Positions 21,931-33,030 of a DNA stretch of 64,000 nt are shown here, one piece after another. Origin of the DNA: Opeltia flavorubescens. Lineage: Eukaryota; Ascomycota; Lecanoromycetes; Teloschistales; Teloschistaceae. The position numbers were made by a program, and so were the translations under genes. The DNA is taken from the NCBI GenBank assembly GCA_000442125.1, contig KE546976.1, positions 868,001 to 932,000 of the forward strand, written 5' to 3'. Below the pieces are notes generated by a model. That model was given only the letters and a program-made list of their open reading frames with translations. It was not told the origin of the DNA and made no database searches. Numbering within the stretch: the stretch's first letter is position 1; every line of letters begins with the position of its first letter.

Positions 21931-22220
21931 GAAAATGGAGGAGCAGAGGCCTCGGCGCGTTTGTATGAATATTGATACCCCTTTAGCATGCACGAACTGT
22001 CGACTACAGAATGAAGCAGCCATGATTGAGTCATGAAAACTTACCGCATTGTTCTGTCTGGTGACCTAGAGACCTTATGAACGCCGGTCCAAAATCAACC
22101 TTTGAACACCTTTTTACCTTTCCGTATAACCAATCATGCCATATCTATGCTGAATCGATCCAACCATATCATGACGCCGATTGCATGTACGTTTCCATGC
22201 AATGCAATAAGCCAGATACC

Positions 22221-24163
22221 TCATGGCCAAAACACCACAACAGCAACCACAAAGCCCAGCAAGGCCCAGCCGACCTTCATCTTCCCAACTCCACTGACCA
22301 GATTCCCACCCGGCCAATTACACTTCCACTCCGGATCTCCCGGCATATAATGGCCATAGCTATAATTCAAACCCCATTTCTCCGTTGGACAAGCAAACTG
22401 CAATGCTGCCGGGCAATTCTGCATCAGATGATAACACAAATCCTTACACGGAAGTACCTCTTTGTACGGACCCGGTTTGATCGTATCGTCAATCCATTTG
22501 TTCCGAGAGACACCATAATGATTCGTCGTCTTATTCTCCTGACTGAAGAGGCCGCCCTTTGGTTCATCCGGCACGGCGGTGCCGTTGATGAAAGCTTGAG
22601 CGATGTTGCGAGGTTGAAGATGCGTGAGGTTGGCAGGAGAGGAAAAGTCTGCGCAGCGAGGGATGGTGACGGTGCAAAGCCAGGTCTTATATGCATCGGC
22701 GCAGTCGTCGCAGTTGCGAGCGAGGGAGTACATGGCGGAGGGGGTCGTGTTACAGGCAATCTGCTGGAGGGATTTGTCAAATTTTTGGTAGGTGTCTTTG
22801 GCGTAAGTGTCGTAGGCAAGGGCCAGTGTTGTCATGTTCTTTGTGAAGTCTGGATTGGATGGGACAGCGTAGGCAACATTGGTGCAGAATGGGAGGGAGT
22901 GGACTATTTGGCAGTTGTTGTCTACGCAGGACAATTAGAGGTGGGCAATACAGTAGGGTCTCTCATCGACTCACCCGACTTGGTTGTGAAGCTTGTCATC
23001 TCCCATACCGCTCCTCCTCCGCCGACAGTCCCGTTGCCTGAGCGCTCCAAAGTCATTATTGCATTGTAAGATGAACTACTGTTTAGATCTTTGATGTAAA
23101 ACAGCTGCTTTGGCTGTCCTCCAATTTGGACCATGGTCTTGTCGCTGTCTTCAATGTCGCTATCTTTGATCAGAGCGTGGTTTCTTAACCCGCAAACCGA
23201 TCTTTGGAGACCGAGGATCCCAGGATCAGACTGATTATGGACATAGACGCTAAATGGAGGCTTCATCTGTATCCATTTGGTGAAATTGGACGAACCTGGA
23301 GAAGCGTTGGTAATATTGCCAGTCCCTAGAAGAGAAGAATTGGTATCCGTGTCCCAGGCTGTAATTGTCGTATTCCACGGGTCAGCGCTTCCATCGAAGT
23401 AGGTAGCATATGGCATGTCGATTGAGGCTGCAAGCTCATAATTGTAATTACCCTCATATCCTTCTGTTTCTGGCGCTCGAACACCAATATAGATGTCATC
23501 TGAGACACTGGATAGCTCGATGAGACCATATCCGCCTTGAAGAGGAATGACATGGTCCTTACGCTCATTGTCTGGTCTTTGGTTATTTCGAGAAAGGGAG
23601 ATGTATACCGCTAACGGGGATGGCGCAACAGAGTCACCACGAGTTGTTGTTGAGACTGGTTGGTCGCAGGTTGATAGCGTCAGCCAGACGGTCCGACTGC
23701 CTGCTGTGAGGCTTTGATTCTGTGCCAGGTGCATCAGGTCAGTCTCCAATCGGCTGGCGTTTGTCGCTGTAAGATTAAGCGGCAGCGAAGGATCGACCTG
23801 ACCAAAAGAGCCTTGTAAGGTCGCCTTAGGAAAGATCCAATATTGAATGTCACCTTGGTCGATTTCGGTTGGCTGCGGAGCGTTATTTCCCAGTGTCGTC
23901 GCAGCTTCCGGCGCCCTCCCAAGGATACCCCTATCAAACCCAGCGAAATGTGGCTCATATTGGTTCGCTCTAATCGCGGCGGCCTGGAAGGTATGGTGGT
24001 CGTCGAGGATGTTCCTCAGCCGGTGATGGTTGTGATCCTCTTGGATTACTGTATCATCACCGGCGGCCCGCGCAAGCAGTGGTGAGTTCAAATGACAACC
24101 AAAACAAAATAGCAGCGTAAAGTGACAGAAGGCGGCGAAAGGTTGGAGAGAAGTAAGATGCAT
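22221..24163 (-). CDS. MID1: stretch-activated Ca2+ channel regulatory subunit Mid1
   Basis: Plasma-membrane/ER glycoprotein that works with the Cch1 channel in calcium influx. Exons 24163-22975 and 22921-22221 give 629 residues; the 53-nt intron is joined as TTKSD-NNCQIVHSLPFC. An N-terminal hydrophobic signal is followed by a large extracellular part with many NxS/T sites (for example LNLTATNAS and GTGNITNAS). The C-terminal half holds the conserved Cys-rich region: FCTNVAYAVPSNPDF, LARNCDDCADAYKTWLC, PRCADF and EVLPCKDLCYHLMQNCP. A hydrophobic C-terminus (GWALLGFVVAVVVFWP) ends the protein. The ATG at 24163 begins the signal sequence. The long open frame on the opposite strand here is a shadow. 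Confidence 0.93.
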
Positions 24164-24385
24164 AACTGATGGAACCTGCGGGGCCAGCCCAGCCGTCAAG
24201 AGGAAATGGTATCAGAGTCAAAGAGCGTGGAGCGTCCCCAGAATACGCACTGGGAATACAGCCCCATGGCGGGTAGGTCTTCCAGATATTGAAGAAGTGC
24301 AGGTGTAAGTGGTGTAAGTGCAAATGTAAATGATGTTGTCGTGAAGTCGGTTTGCACTGGTGCGGCTGGTGACGCCACAGACGCC

Positions 24386-24733
24386 TTAGCACAGCCACTT
24401 CATCCCTTTCTGAACGACAAGTATTATAGTTATGATTACCATAAATGCGACGAAAATCACGATGACCGGGTTGAGAGGTCCTTTAAGTCTTCTTTCTATT
24501 TCTTCTTCGATCATGTCGGCATCATACTCGGGACGATTTTGAAACTGGATGACGACGTTGTTCTCCTTCACATCGCATCTATTCCGAGTCGGAATCTTGT
24601 TTGAGTCGTCTTCGTCGTTGCTGATGGTGAGAGTCTTTGAATGACTGTAATTCTTCCCTTCCCTTGGTCTACTGCTTGTCGGCATCCGCTCTACATCTTC
24701 GTTGATCTCCTGAGATATCTTCGCTTTACCCAT
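24386..24733 (-). CDS. possible small tail-anchored membrane protein, unknown function
   Basis: An ATG-initiated frame encodes 115 residues: a hydrophilic, acidic front (DVERMPTSSRPREG, NDEDDSNK, EYDADMIEEEIERRLKG), then one strongly hydrophobic segment NPVIVIFVAFMVIITIILVV close to the C-terminus and a short basic end. This layout is that of a tail-anchored protein. It lies between MID1 (same strand, 222 bases downstream) and COQ8 (divergent, 208 bases between start codons). I do not recognise a family. It could instead be leader sequence of MID1 carrying a chance frame, so confidence is moderate. Confidence 0.42.
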   Translation of the reverse strand: MGKAKISQEINEDVERMPTSSRPREGKNYSHSKTLTISNDEDDSNKIPTRNRCDVKENNVVIQFQNRPEYDADMIEEEIERRLKGPLNPVIVIFVAFMVIITIILVVQKGMKWLC

Positions 24734-24941
24734 TTTGTCCCCAAGCTTGTTCTTAAATGTTATCCACCCTTTTCAATTAGTGGTAGATGAAGAGGGAAGT
24801 TTGAACGCTGGTGATGGTGACTGGAGATTATCTTGTCTTCATGTAAAATCTTTTGCATTTTGTACATTTCCATCTGCTCAAAAATTCTTCAATATCATGC
24901 GCAAACGCCTGACAAGTACTAGTCTTTTTGAGCAAGTTACA

Positions 24942-27707
24942 ATGAGCGGAAAGCGTCTGCTTGACGCTGCTGCTTTATATCAAGCCACCAAAAGCGTGGT
25001 TTGGAAACATGTGGCGCTTCGTTCACACCAATTTGAGGCATTTAAGAAGACGTCTTCTCTGCTGAAGGCAGTCGTTCCCCAGTCCGGTGGAATCACATTT
25101 GCGAAAACCGCTATTTCTGCTCTCAGTAACCGCTTTGAAGGTAACCAAGTGCCCGGAGATGACCCATGTAAGAAAGCTTCTCAGGCCTCAAATCCCAAAA
25201 TTGTCCAAACTCCAGAGAGCACCTTCGTCAAGAAGCAGGGTCTCCCACAGGATCAGTTACATGAATGGTCCGAGCAGAAAACTACAGCGCAGTCACAGCC
25301 CGATCATGAGATTCGTGTGCAACAGGAGTCTGCGAAACGATCTTTCCTGCCCGATGGCTCCATATCACCGGCGGAACGCAAGCTTAACTCTTCTGCACGG
25401 GCTCAGGAATCCAACTTTCAATTTCCACGGACTGAACCTGTAAAACCCCCTATAACCAAAATCACTGAACACTCTGATGACAAGCTCGGGCCAACTCCTT
25501 CAGACCGGAGCAGTATACCTTGCCCTTCTAGAGAAGCTACACTTCCATCTCCAGAGAATGCACGAAGATTACAACGGCAAGCAGAACAACAAATCCCTTC
25601 TCAAGCCGCTGAGACGCCAGCAGCGATAGCGTCAGACGTGAATGCCGCAAGGACTGATCAATGGGAGACTACGGATCTTGGAATGAATCAGAATCAAGAT
25701 ATCTTCTATACTCCATCATTAAATGTAGGGCAAGTTCTCTCTGCTCTACCTCGAGTCAAGCTCCCAAAGAATACTGTAGATGAGCAGAACTCCATGGAGA
25801 GTGTGCCTGACAGACGCATAAATCCAGATACATTCTACTCCCGCCGACCAACCCAGCAGGAACAGACTATCCCAGATAATCAAGATATCTCACAGCAAAA
25901 TGAGCCCTCCGAGGATTTGTATTCAGATTTATTCCACAGCCCGAATGTAGCCAAGATACTTAAAGGGAAACCAAAATCAGCGGACTCTCCCCACGTTCTA
26001 AACCTCAAGAGAGTAAAGAAAACGTCAAACGAGAATGATAGGCTGACTTCTGCGGGAGACTCAGAGGCTTTCAATCCTAAGGCGATTAAAATTACACAGA
26101 AAGAGGAGACGAAGAATTCAGGGTCCCAACTTCATTCAGCATCGTCAAAGTCTTCCCAAGATGATAACATTGAAAAATTGGCTGCCGACATAGCAAAAGA
26201 TGCTTCGCAGGAGACGGGAAGCGTAAGTCATCAACTATCAGCTCCAATACTTCATATCACTGATCGGCTGACAGCCAGCTCCCGCAGGTCCTGGCAGATA
26301 AGAGTGATGTACCCCCCGCAGCCCCATTTGACATGCATGAATCCCGAGTACCTTCATCTCGATTTGGGCGCCTGTGGCAGTATGGTGGACTAGCCACATC
26401 CATGGCATTTGGTGCCGTCGGGGAAAGCTTCCGTCGGGTGACGGGATCCAGCCAGAGCAGTGGAAGCTCTCTCATGCTCAGTGCCAGTAACATGGAGAGG
26501 CTCGTGGCTAAGCTTTCAAGGATGCGAGGTGCTGCGTTGAAACTAGGACAGATGATGAGTTTTCAAGGTATTCGCCATCTTGCTCGATGCCCTTGACAGA
26601 CTCTAACGGGTTTCATCAGATGCGAAGATGCTGCCTGCACCTATACATGAGGTCCTGCAGCGTGTCCAAGACAGCGCAGATTACATGCCGGCATCGCAAC
26701 GGAATCAAGTCCTCGCAAATAATCTGGGTAGTGACTGGCGCCAGTTATTTTCTTCATTTGAGGAGAAACCCATCGCAGCAGCGTCGATTGGACAAGTGCA
26801 CAGTGCGACATTGAAGTCCAGCGGGACTCGCGTAGCCGTCAAGGTTCAATATCCTGGCGTGGCAAATTCCATAGACTCAGACCTTAACAATCTTGCGATA
26901 CTCCTCACCGCATCACGGCTGTTACCCAAGGGCCTCTACCTCGATAAAACTATTGCAAATGCCAGGACTGAGCTAGCATGGGAATGCGACTATGTTCGGG
27001 AGGCTGATTCTGGCCGCAGATTCCAAGAGTTACTTCGAGACGAAGAAGAAACATTTGTTGTACCAACGATCATTGACGAGGCCTCAGGGCCGCAGGTTCT
27101 GACAGCTGAATTGATGGCGGGCATTGGTGTGACCAAGGTGCAGAATTTAAAGCAGGAGCAAAAAGACTGGATTGGCAGTCAAATTCTCCGGCTGTGTTTG
27201 CGTGAGATAACCGAGTTCAAGTTCATGCAGACAGATCCAAACTGGACCAACTTTTTGTACAATTCCCAGACGTCGAAGCTGGAGCTTCTTGATTTCGGCG
27301 CTTCAAGGGATTACCCGGATAATTTTATCATCCCTTATATTGAAATCCTACGAGCTGCTTCACACGATGACCGCGATACCATCCGCGACCGTTCTATCGA
27401 GTTGGGTTACTTGACAGGCCACGAATCGCAGGCCATGCTCAACGCCCATGTCACGTCTGTCCTCACCCTCGCGGAGCCATTCAGTAATACATCACCTGAA
27501 GTATACGACTTCCGGGATCAGACCATCACCGACAGGGTGAGAGGACTTATACCATTAATGGTGAGGGAGCGACTGGCGCCGCCGCCAGAAGAGACATACA
27601 GTCTGCATCGGAAACTTAGTGGAGCATTCCTTTTGTGCGCAAGATTAGGTAGTCGGGTAAGATGTAGGGAACTTTTTGCAAACGCAATGACAAAAGCAAA
27701 TATATAA
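24942..27707 (+). CDS. COQ8: atypical kinase Coq8/Abc1 for ubiquinone synthesis
   Basis: UbiB/ADCK-family protein needed for assembly of the coenzyme Q synthesis complex in mitochondria. Exons 24942-26222, 26288-26567 and 26620-27707 give 882 residues; introns are 65 and 52 nt. The start [19 protein letters not shown] matches other fungal Coq8 proteins. After about 65 residues comes a low-complexity stretch of roughly 340 residues rich in Ser, Gln and Pro. Then follow the family hallmarks: [15 protein letters not shown] (KxGQ motif), [11 protein letters not shown] (Ala-rich loop), VAVKVQYPG, a catalytic-loop segment [11 protein letters not shown] and [10 protein letters not shown]. The protein is long for the family because of the linker. 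ATG 24942 was preferred to an upstream one in the same frame. Confidence 0.95.
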
Positions 27708-28407
27708 GTGGTGAAGCTTACTGGCCCGATTGCGGTCTTGAATTACTCCTCCGCAATGTACAGTTTACCTACATGTATTACTACTTTAATCTATACCAAT
27801 TCCCGTTCGCAATACTGATACTATTGGGACTCTGTTAGCGACTCAGGTCAATGATGCATCACACTCCATCATTAGTAAAGTTGAAAGTGAAAATCTAACG
27901 TACGAACGCTTGAGTTATGGAGCTGCTTCACCTATGATTGAGATACTAGCATATTGTATTATGGCTCGAGCGAATCGCTAGGATGGAAGAACGGGAAATC
28001 GTCGTAACAATGTTTAAACTCGGCCGAATGGCTCGACGCGCAAAACCTAACATAGAGCAAACATCCTTGCCCCGACTATAATCATACTTTTATTTCCAAG
28101 GGGGCATCAGATTCAAAGAGCACTATAGACTGGTCCAGCTTCTAAGATTCATACTATGCGTTTGAATTTACCTACTTTTCTCCTGATCGGCCGTGATTAC
28201 CAATTCTACCACCCGAAGGGCTAAACGTTCCACCGATGTGAAGGATGGATAAAAGCCACCCAATCCTTCGTAAAATATTCTGATACTCGGATCCTTATAT
28301 ATGCACTGAATCACAGTCTGCATATTGCCTACTTTGAAAGTTGACTTCAGACCACTATAATCGATCTTTGAATACGCAATTATTCAAGGCACATTGCCGA
28401 TAGCATA
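27708..28407. other. intergenic region with NmrA-like promoter
   Basis: These 700 bases hold the 3' end of COQ8 and the promoter of the NmrA-like gene. They are AT-rich (TATATA-type stretches near 28290). No gene or RNA seen. Confidence 0.45.
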
Positions 28408-29597
28408 ATGTCAAATATCTTTGTGACTGCGGCTTCTGGCCATATTGGCAATGCTCTCATTCCTTTGCTTCTTAAGTCTCCTGCTATCAAGCAGCTTGTC
28501 CTCCCAACAACAAATGTCGCCCGGCTCAAGGCCCAAGTTCCAGAGTCAGACCGCATCATGATCTTGGAGGGCTCAATTCAACACCCTGCGTGGGTGGAAG
28601 AGATATTCCAGAAATATCACATTGATACCGTCTTCCTCTGCCTCACCGGCCAGGACGAATTATGTGGGTACTTTTCCAAGCGATGATTCCCCAAAATAGA
28701 CTATCCTATGTGTCCCGAGACACGTACTCGCTCTTACCGTTTACTCCAATAGAAAATGCTGACTCCGATATTTTACTTAGTCACGACCTGCAATTTTTTC
28801 TCCTCAATGATCCGCTCTGGATGTGTGAAGCATCTGATCTATCTCTCGGCTTGCGGGGACCTCATGCCCGAGTCGATTTTCAATGAGCGTTTAGGGGTGA
28901 TTATTCCGGGACATGTTCTTATTAAAACCCCGATTGAACAGATGCTACGGCAGTCCATACTTTTCCGAGAGCAAGGAAGAACCTACACTATCCTCGGTCC
29001 ATCGCTGTTCTTTATCAATGACCTGAGAGGTAAGGAGACGATGATGGGTCCGATGGGGATTTACGGGGAACCACTCGGAACGAAGGGGGTTAGCAGGGTC
29101 GACGTAGAGGATATCGCGCTGGCTGTTGTCAAGGTAGCAGAAGAGCCGCATAAATGGAACGGAAAGAAGGTCAATATTGGCAGTAAGGAGCTGTATACGG
29201 TACGCTGGCATTTTTGCTAATCCTTTCCTGCAACATTCTTTAATCAAGACAGGAGCACGATTTCTCAAGGTTCTGGAGTGAAGCCTTAGGGAAGTCGATC
29301 AAAGTCGCACCAAACAATTCGCAAGGTCTCGACCAATTTGAAAAGCACGTAAGCCAGGGTATAGATCCCATGTGGGGAAGAGATGTGCGACTGGTACGTA
29401 TAATTGGTACATATACCGAATGGGAATTACTGAGTAACAAATGATAGATGTACGAAATCTTTGGGAACATGGGATTTGGGATGACTGATGAGGACTATGA
29501 AACGCAGAAAGAGCTTTTGGGGAAAGAACCGAGCAATTATGAAGACTTCGTCAAGAGGATTGGAGCTGAATGGAGAAAAGAGCTTGACTCCAAGTAG
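28408..29597 (+). CDS. NAD(P)-binding NmrA-like / atypical SDR family protein
   Basis: Rossmann-fold protein of the NmrA-like group. Exons 28408-28663, 28781-29199, 29253-29393 and 29448-29597 give 321 residues; introns are 117, 53 and 54 nt. The dinucleotide-binding motif is FVTAASGHIGNALIPLL (residues 5-21, of the GxxGxxG type). The first splice joins QDELF to TTCNFFSSMIRSGCVKHLIY, the expected second half of the fold. A catalytic Tyr-x3-Lys is not evident, as in many NmrA-like members, which act as redox sensors or reductases on unknown substrates. VDVEDIALAVVKVAEEP is a further family feature. Substrate and partner cannot be told. It lies in tandem with the UreF gene with no sign of joint function. 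Confidence 0.85.
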
Positions 29598-29883
29598 TGA
29601 CGATCGTAACCAGAAGGACAAAGTCATGTAGAAGTAAATGATTGCCCTCGTTGGTAATGAGGTATTGTTCAAACACAATGAAATCGTTGTATTTACTCTG
29701 AGAGAATGGCAAAGAGTCATCGGGCGGAGTATTGATGAAGACGTCCCGATTGGAATGATTGATTATAGTGTGCATGGCGAAGATAACGAAGCAGCGCCAA
29801 GCCCGCTTACTGTAATTCGGCCGAAGTATTACCAGCTTCCCGTTCTCCGGGCCTCTTATTCCGTCTAAAGTTAGAGATGTCTC

Positions 29884-30777
29884 ATGGGAACCACAGAGGC
29901 CGAACAAGCTCTCGAAGATGAGGTTGTCCAGCTGGAAGCCAAATTGGCTGTCGCTCGTAATAAACTAAGCTTGAGTAAGAATGTTCCTCCACCGTCAAGC
30001 TCGGCTGTCTTGCACACCCCTTCTCACAGCACCTTCACTTCCCCTTCTTCACACGCCCTCCTACTTCTCTCCGACTCAGCTCTGCCACTGGGCTCCTTCG
30101 CCTTCTCTTCAGGCTTAGAATCCTACCTGGCTCACCACCCAAGCGCAAATTCACCATCCATCCAGCCTTTCCTTTCCCTTGCTTTGCAGACACTAGCAAC
30201 AACCACTCTTCCCTACCTGCTGGCCGCTTATCGAGAACCTTCAAAGCTGTCAGGCCTCGATGACACACTCGATGCATGCATGTTGTGCCATGTGGCTAAA
30301 AGGGCCTCTGCAGCCCAAGGCAGGGCCCTTCTGACAATTTGGGAGAGAGCATTCAAGGGGATGGTGGACTCAGGATCAGTATCCGCAAGAGCATTGTTCA
30401 ATATTTCTCTTGCTTCGAAAAAGATGTCGTTGGGTGCCGGTCAAGGGACAGATGCTACGAGTATGCCGATCATCGGCCATTTTGCGCCCATCTGGNCTGT
30501 GGTAACCGAGGTCCTTGGTATCCCGATTCGTGATTCCACGTACGTCTTCCTTCTGAACCATGCAAAGGCTGTTCTTAGCGCAGCGGTCAGAGCGTCTGTC
30601 GTGGGTCCCTATCAAGCACAAGCTATCCTTGGAAGTGGATGGTTGAAAGGGGAGATTGAGAGGTTGTTGCAAGAAAACTGGGAAGTGAAGATTGAGGATG
30701 CGGGACAAGGTGTTCCGGCGATGGATCTTTGGGTGGGAAGGCATGAGATGCTTTATTCGAGGATATTCAATTCTTGA
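29884..30777 (+). CDS. ureF: urease accessory protein UreF
   Basis: UreF works with UreD and UreG to load nickel into urease in the cytosol. A single exon gives 297 residues. The signature LLLSDSALPLGSFAFSSGLE (about residues 60-80) is the conserved start of the UreF core. It is followed by a helical domain (CHVAKRASAAQGRALLTIWE) and PIIGHFAPIW, NHAKAVLSAAVRASVVGPYQ and the family's C-terminal part. An N-terminal extension of about 55 residues begins with a short charged helix. The N at 30496 makes one residue uncertain. The other urease genes are not in this window. Assignment is strong. Confidence 0.93.
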   Translation: MGTTEAEQALEDEVVQLEAKLAVARNKLSLSKNVPPPSSSAVLHTPSHSTFTSPSSHALLLLSDSALPLGSFAFSSGLESYLAHHPSANSPSIQPFLSLALQTLATTTLPYLLAAYREPSKLSGLDDTLDACMLCHVAKRASAAQGRALLTIWERAFKGMVDSGSVSARALFNISLASKKMSLGAGQGTDATSMPIIGHFAPIWXVVTEVLGIPIRDSTYVFLLNHAKAVLSAAVRASVVGPYQAQAILGSGWLKGEIERLLQENWEVKIEDAGQGVPAMDLWVGRHEMLYSRIFNS

Positions 30778-31358
30778 AGAAGATTCCACATTCAGAAACG
30801 TCCATGTAAGTGAGTAGGATTGCATCGAGGCTCATTACGTTTTCCTTGCTTAATTGCTGAAAAGGCTTGGCAAAAAGAATGTTGGCCATAAGGGGCATTA
30901 TTGCCCGACTGTCAAAGAGAGAGCGTCCGCGCATTCAGCCTATTTGCGGGGCGTGAAACAAGTATCATACGTTCATTCTGCAAGCTGCGCCTTCTTACAC
31001 ATGAACCGGCATACTAGCCAGCGGACATATACTATCCAATCACTATAGTATATATACCTTCTTTCTTCCTGTGTCGATAGTGTCGGTCTATACTCAATAG
31101 TCAGAATCGTATATCAAAGCAAGATACAGCATTAAATACCGAGGCCGAACTGCTTTGACTTTTCAAAAGCCCGAATTTGACCGGATTATGTTCGATGAGA
31201 GACCCAATCGAAACTTCCCACTAGAGGGTCGCAAGAAACAAGCAGTCATATTTCTCATATTCAATTCCATGTTGCTTTCTCGAAGCTATCTTTGTATGAT
31301 TCCATCAACCCAGCGCCTTGCAAATGCTCATTGGTAACTCCAACCAAAACACCTTCGC
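30778..31358. other. convergent intergenic region
   Basis: About 580 bases between the ends of the UreF gene and SIS1. I see no coding sequence or structured RNA; it should carry the two 3' untranslated regions. Confidence 0.45.
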
Positions 31359-32628
31359 TCATAAGATATCCCTCAAGTGCGTCTTCTGTGCTAGAGTCAA
31401 GGAGGTCGGGAATTTCACCTTAACCTCCACGATCATGTCACCTCGCTCGGTAGGCTTTTTGCTGTTCGGCATGCCCTGGTGAGGATATGTCTCCGTGTAG
31501 CCCGGTCCTGTCGGTCCCCCCTTCGACAACGTGAATTTCTTCCCGTCAATCGTTGGTATCGTCCGTGTCCAGCCTGTCAGAGCTTCCTTCAAATCCAAAT
31601 CGACATACATGCGAAGATTATCATCTTCTCGCTTGTATATTTCGTGCGGTTTCTATCAAAATATCGTTAGCTAATAGCTCTCCATTTGCAGCCTAAAAAA
31701 GTAGTCGGAACATACCTCTTGAACGATAAAATGTAAATCCTGCGTTCCTCCCTCCTCCTGATCTCCCACACCTCTGAACTTGATCTTCGTGCCCGTCTTG
31801 TACCCCGGCTTAATATCCATCTCTAGAATCTTGTCCTCAAGTTTCCTCTTCCCATCCCCATCATCGTACGTCTTCCTCTTAATCTTCATCTTTTTGTGAA
31901 CTCCCTTAAACAGTTCCTCGAGCGTCAACGCCAGCGGTTTCTCCACCGTCGTAACCTCTGGCGTCGGTACTCTCCTCCTCCCTCCACCACCCCCGCTCTC
32001 CCTGAACCTCGATCTCCCGCTTCCATTCCTTGAACCTCCTCCACCGCCGGTGAATTGTGAAAATATATCATCATCATCACCCATCCCTGCCCCCCCTTGC
32101 TTGAAGAAATCCGCAAATATGCTTTCAGGATTACTGAACGAAAACCCGCCCCCTCCTCCCCCTCCACCAGTCGAGAAATGGAAGGATCGCGTCCCACCAC
32201 CGCCCATGCCGGGCATTCCTCCGAATCCACCGGGCATAGCCCCAAATCCGCTGGGCATACCGCCCGCTCCTGCTCCTCCTGCACCGGACGGAGGAGCTTC
32301 GGCACCGCCGCGAAGGAGGAAATCGAGGCCATATTGGTCGTAGACTTTTCGTTTCTCAGGGTCGGAAAGGATCTCATACGCTTGAGAGACTTCTTTGAAT
32401 TTCTCAAGGGCGGAAGGATTGTCTTTGTTTTTGTCGGGGTGGTGTTTTAGGGCGGCTTTTCTGTTGTGGAGAGTCATGTTAGCGGATCATAGAGCATGTT
32501 TTGGCGTAAAGGAGTACAAATGACGGATGCGAGCATTATGGTACGTACCGATAGGCTTTCTTAATTTCATCTTGGTTTGCGGTGGGGGAGACGCTGAGAG
32601 CGTCGTAGAGTTTGGTCTCGGCTACCAT
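31359..32628 (-). CDS. SIS1: type II Hsp40 co-chaperone Sis1 (DnaJ family)
   Basis: Cytosolic/nuclear Hsp70 partner needed for translation initiation and protein quality control. Exons 32628-32549, 32460-31716 and 31652-31359 give 372 residues; introns are 88 and 63 nt. The J domain (1-70) has the HPD motif in [12 protein letters not shown] Gly/Phe-Gly/Met-rich region follows (about 75-190; GGGG and GFGGMPG runs). The two C-terminal barrel domains include [52 protein letters not shown] and [13 protein letters not shown]. No zinc finger is present, so it is type II. A four-unit heat-shock element lies about 300 bases upstream, as expected for a known Hsf1 target. Confidence 0.96.
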
Positions 32629-32924
32629 TGCGTAAGAGTAGGTTTGTTCGGGTCCTTGAAGCTGTGCAACCGGGTAGATGCGTTAAAAAGAAGGTTGGAG
32701 CCAATTAATACGTGGGGTGAAGAATTAATGGCTAATTCTACTGGTGGAGCAATGGTCGGGCGTTGCCCAATCGTCATATATTTCGTAGAGTAGAGGTGAT
32801 CACTCCTCGCACATTTAGCCAATGTAATTAAAATGTTGCACGACTCGAAGTTGGTACTAAATCACGTCCAGCGCGACTGTTGCGAAAGAATGACGTTGGG
32901 CCTCATGGTTCAGTGACAGACGAT

Positions 32925-32944
32925 CGAAGCTTCTAGAACCTTCT
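32925..32944. promoter_or_regulatory. heat-shock element (four alternating GAA/TTC units)
   Basis: The sequence cGAAgcTTCtaGAAccTTCt has four perfectly spaced alternating units (926-928, 931-933, 936-938, 941-943), the best binding form for heat-shock factor. It lies 298 bases upstream of the SIS1 ATG, in the 402-base gap between SIS1 and the end of RBG1. SIS1 is Hsf1-controlled in yeast. Control here is inference. Confidence 0.75.
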
Positions 32945-33030
32945 ACGAGTAGCTGCTCGTTCAGAACAGCTGTATACAACGCTTTGCAATGGACCAAGAT
33001 ACTGTAGCTTGTAGCACAGATAATTTCACT

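Noticed and set aside
22027-22033. TGAGTCA, a perfect Gcn4-type site
   Set aside because: It lies between the 3' ends of ESS2 and MID1, not in a promoter, and no amino-acid synthesis gene is next to it.
22077-23069. 330-codon + strand open frame opposite MID1
   Set aside because: The opposite strand encodes the conserved Cys-rich part of Mid1 with a proper splice. The + frame has no recognised domain.
28408-30777. NmrA-like gene next to UreF as a nitrogen-control or metabolite cluster
   Set aside because: No backbone enzyme, transporter or urease gene is near, and the flanking genes are COQ8 and SIS1. The two genes have separate promoters.
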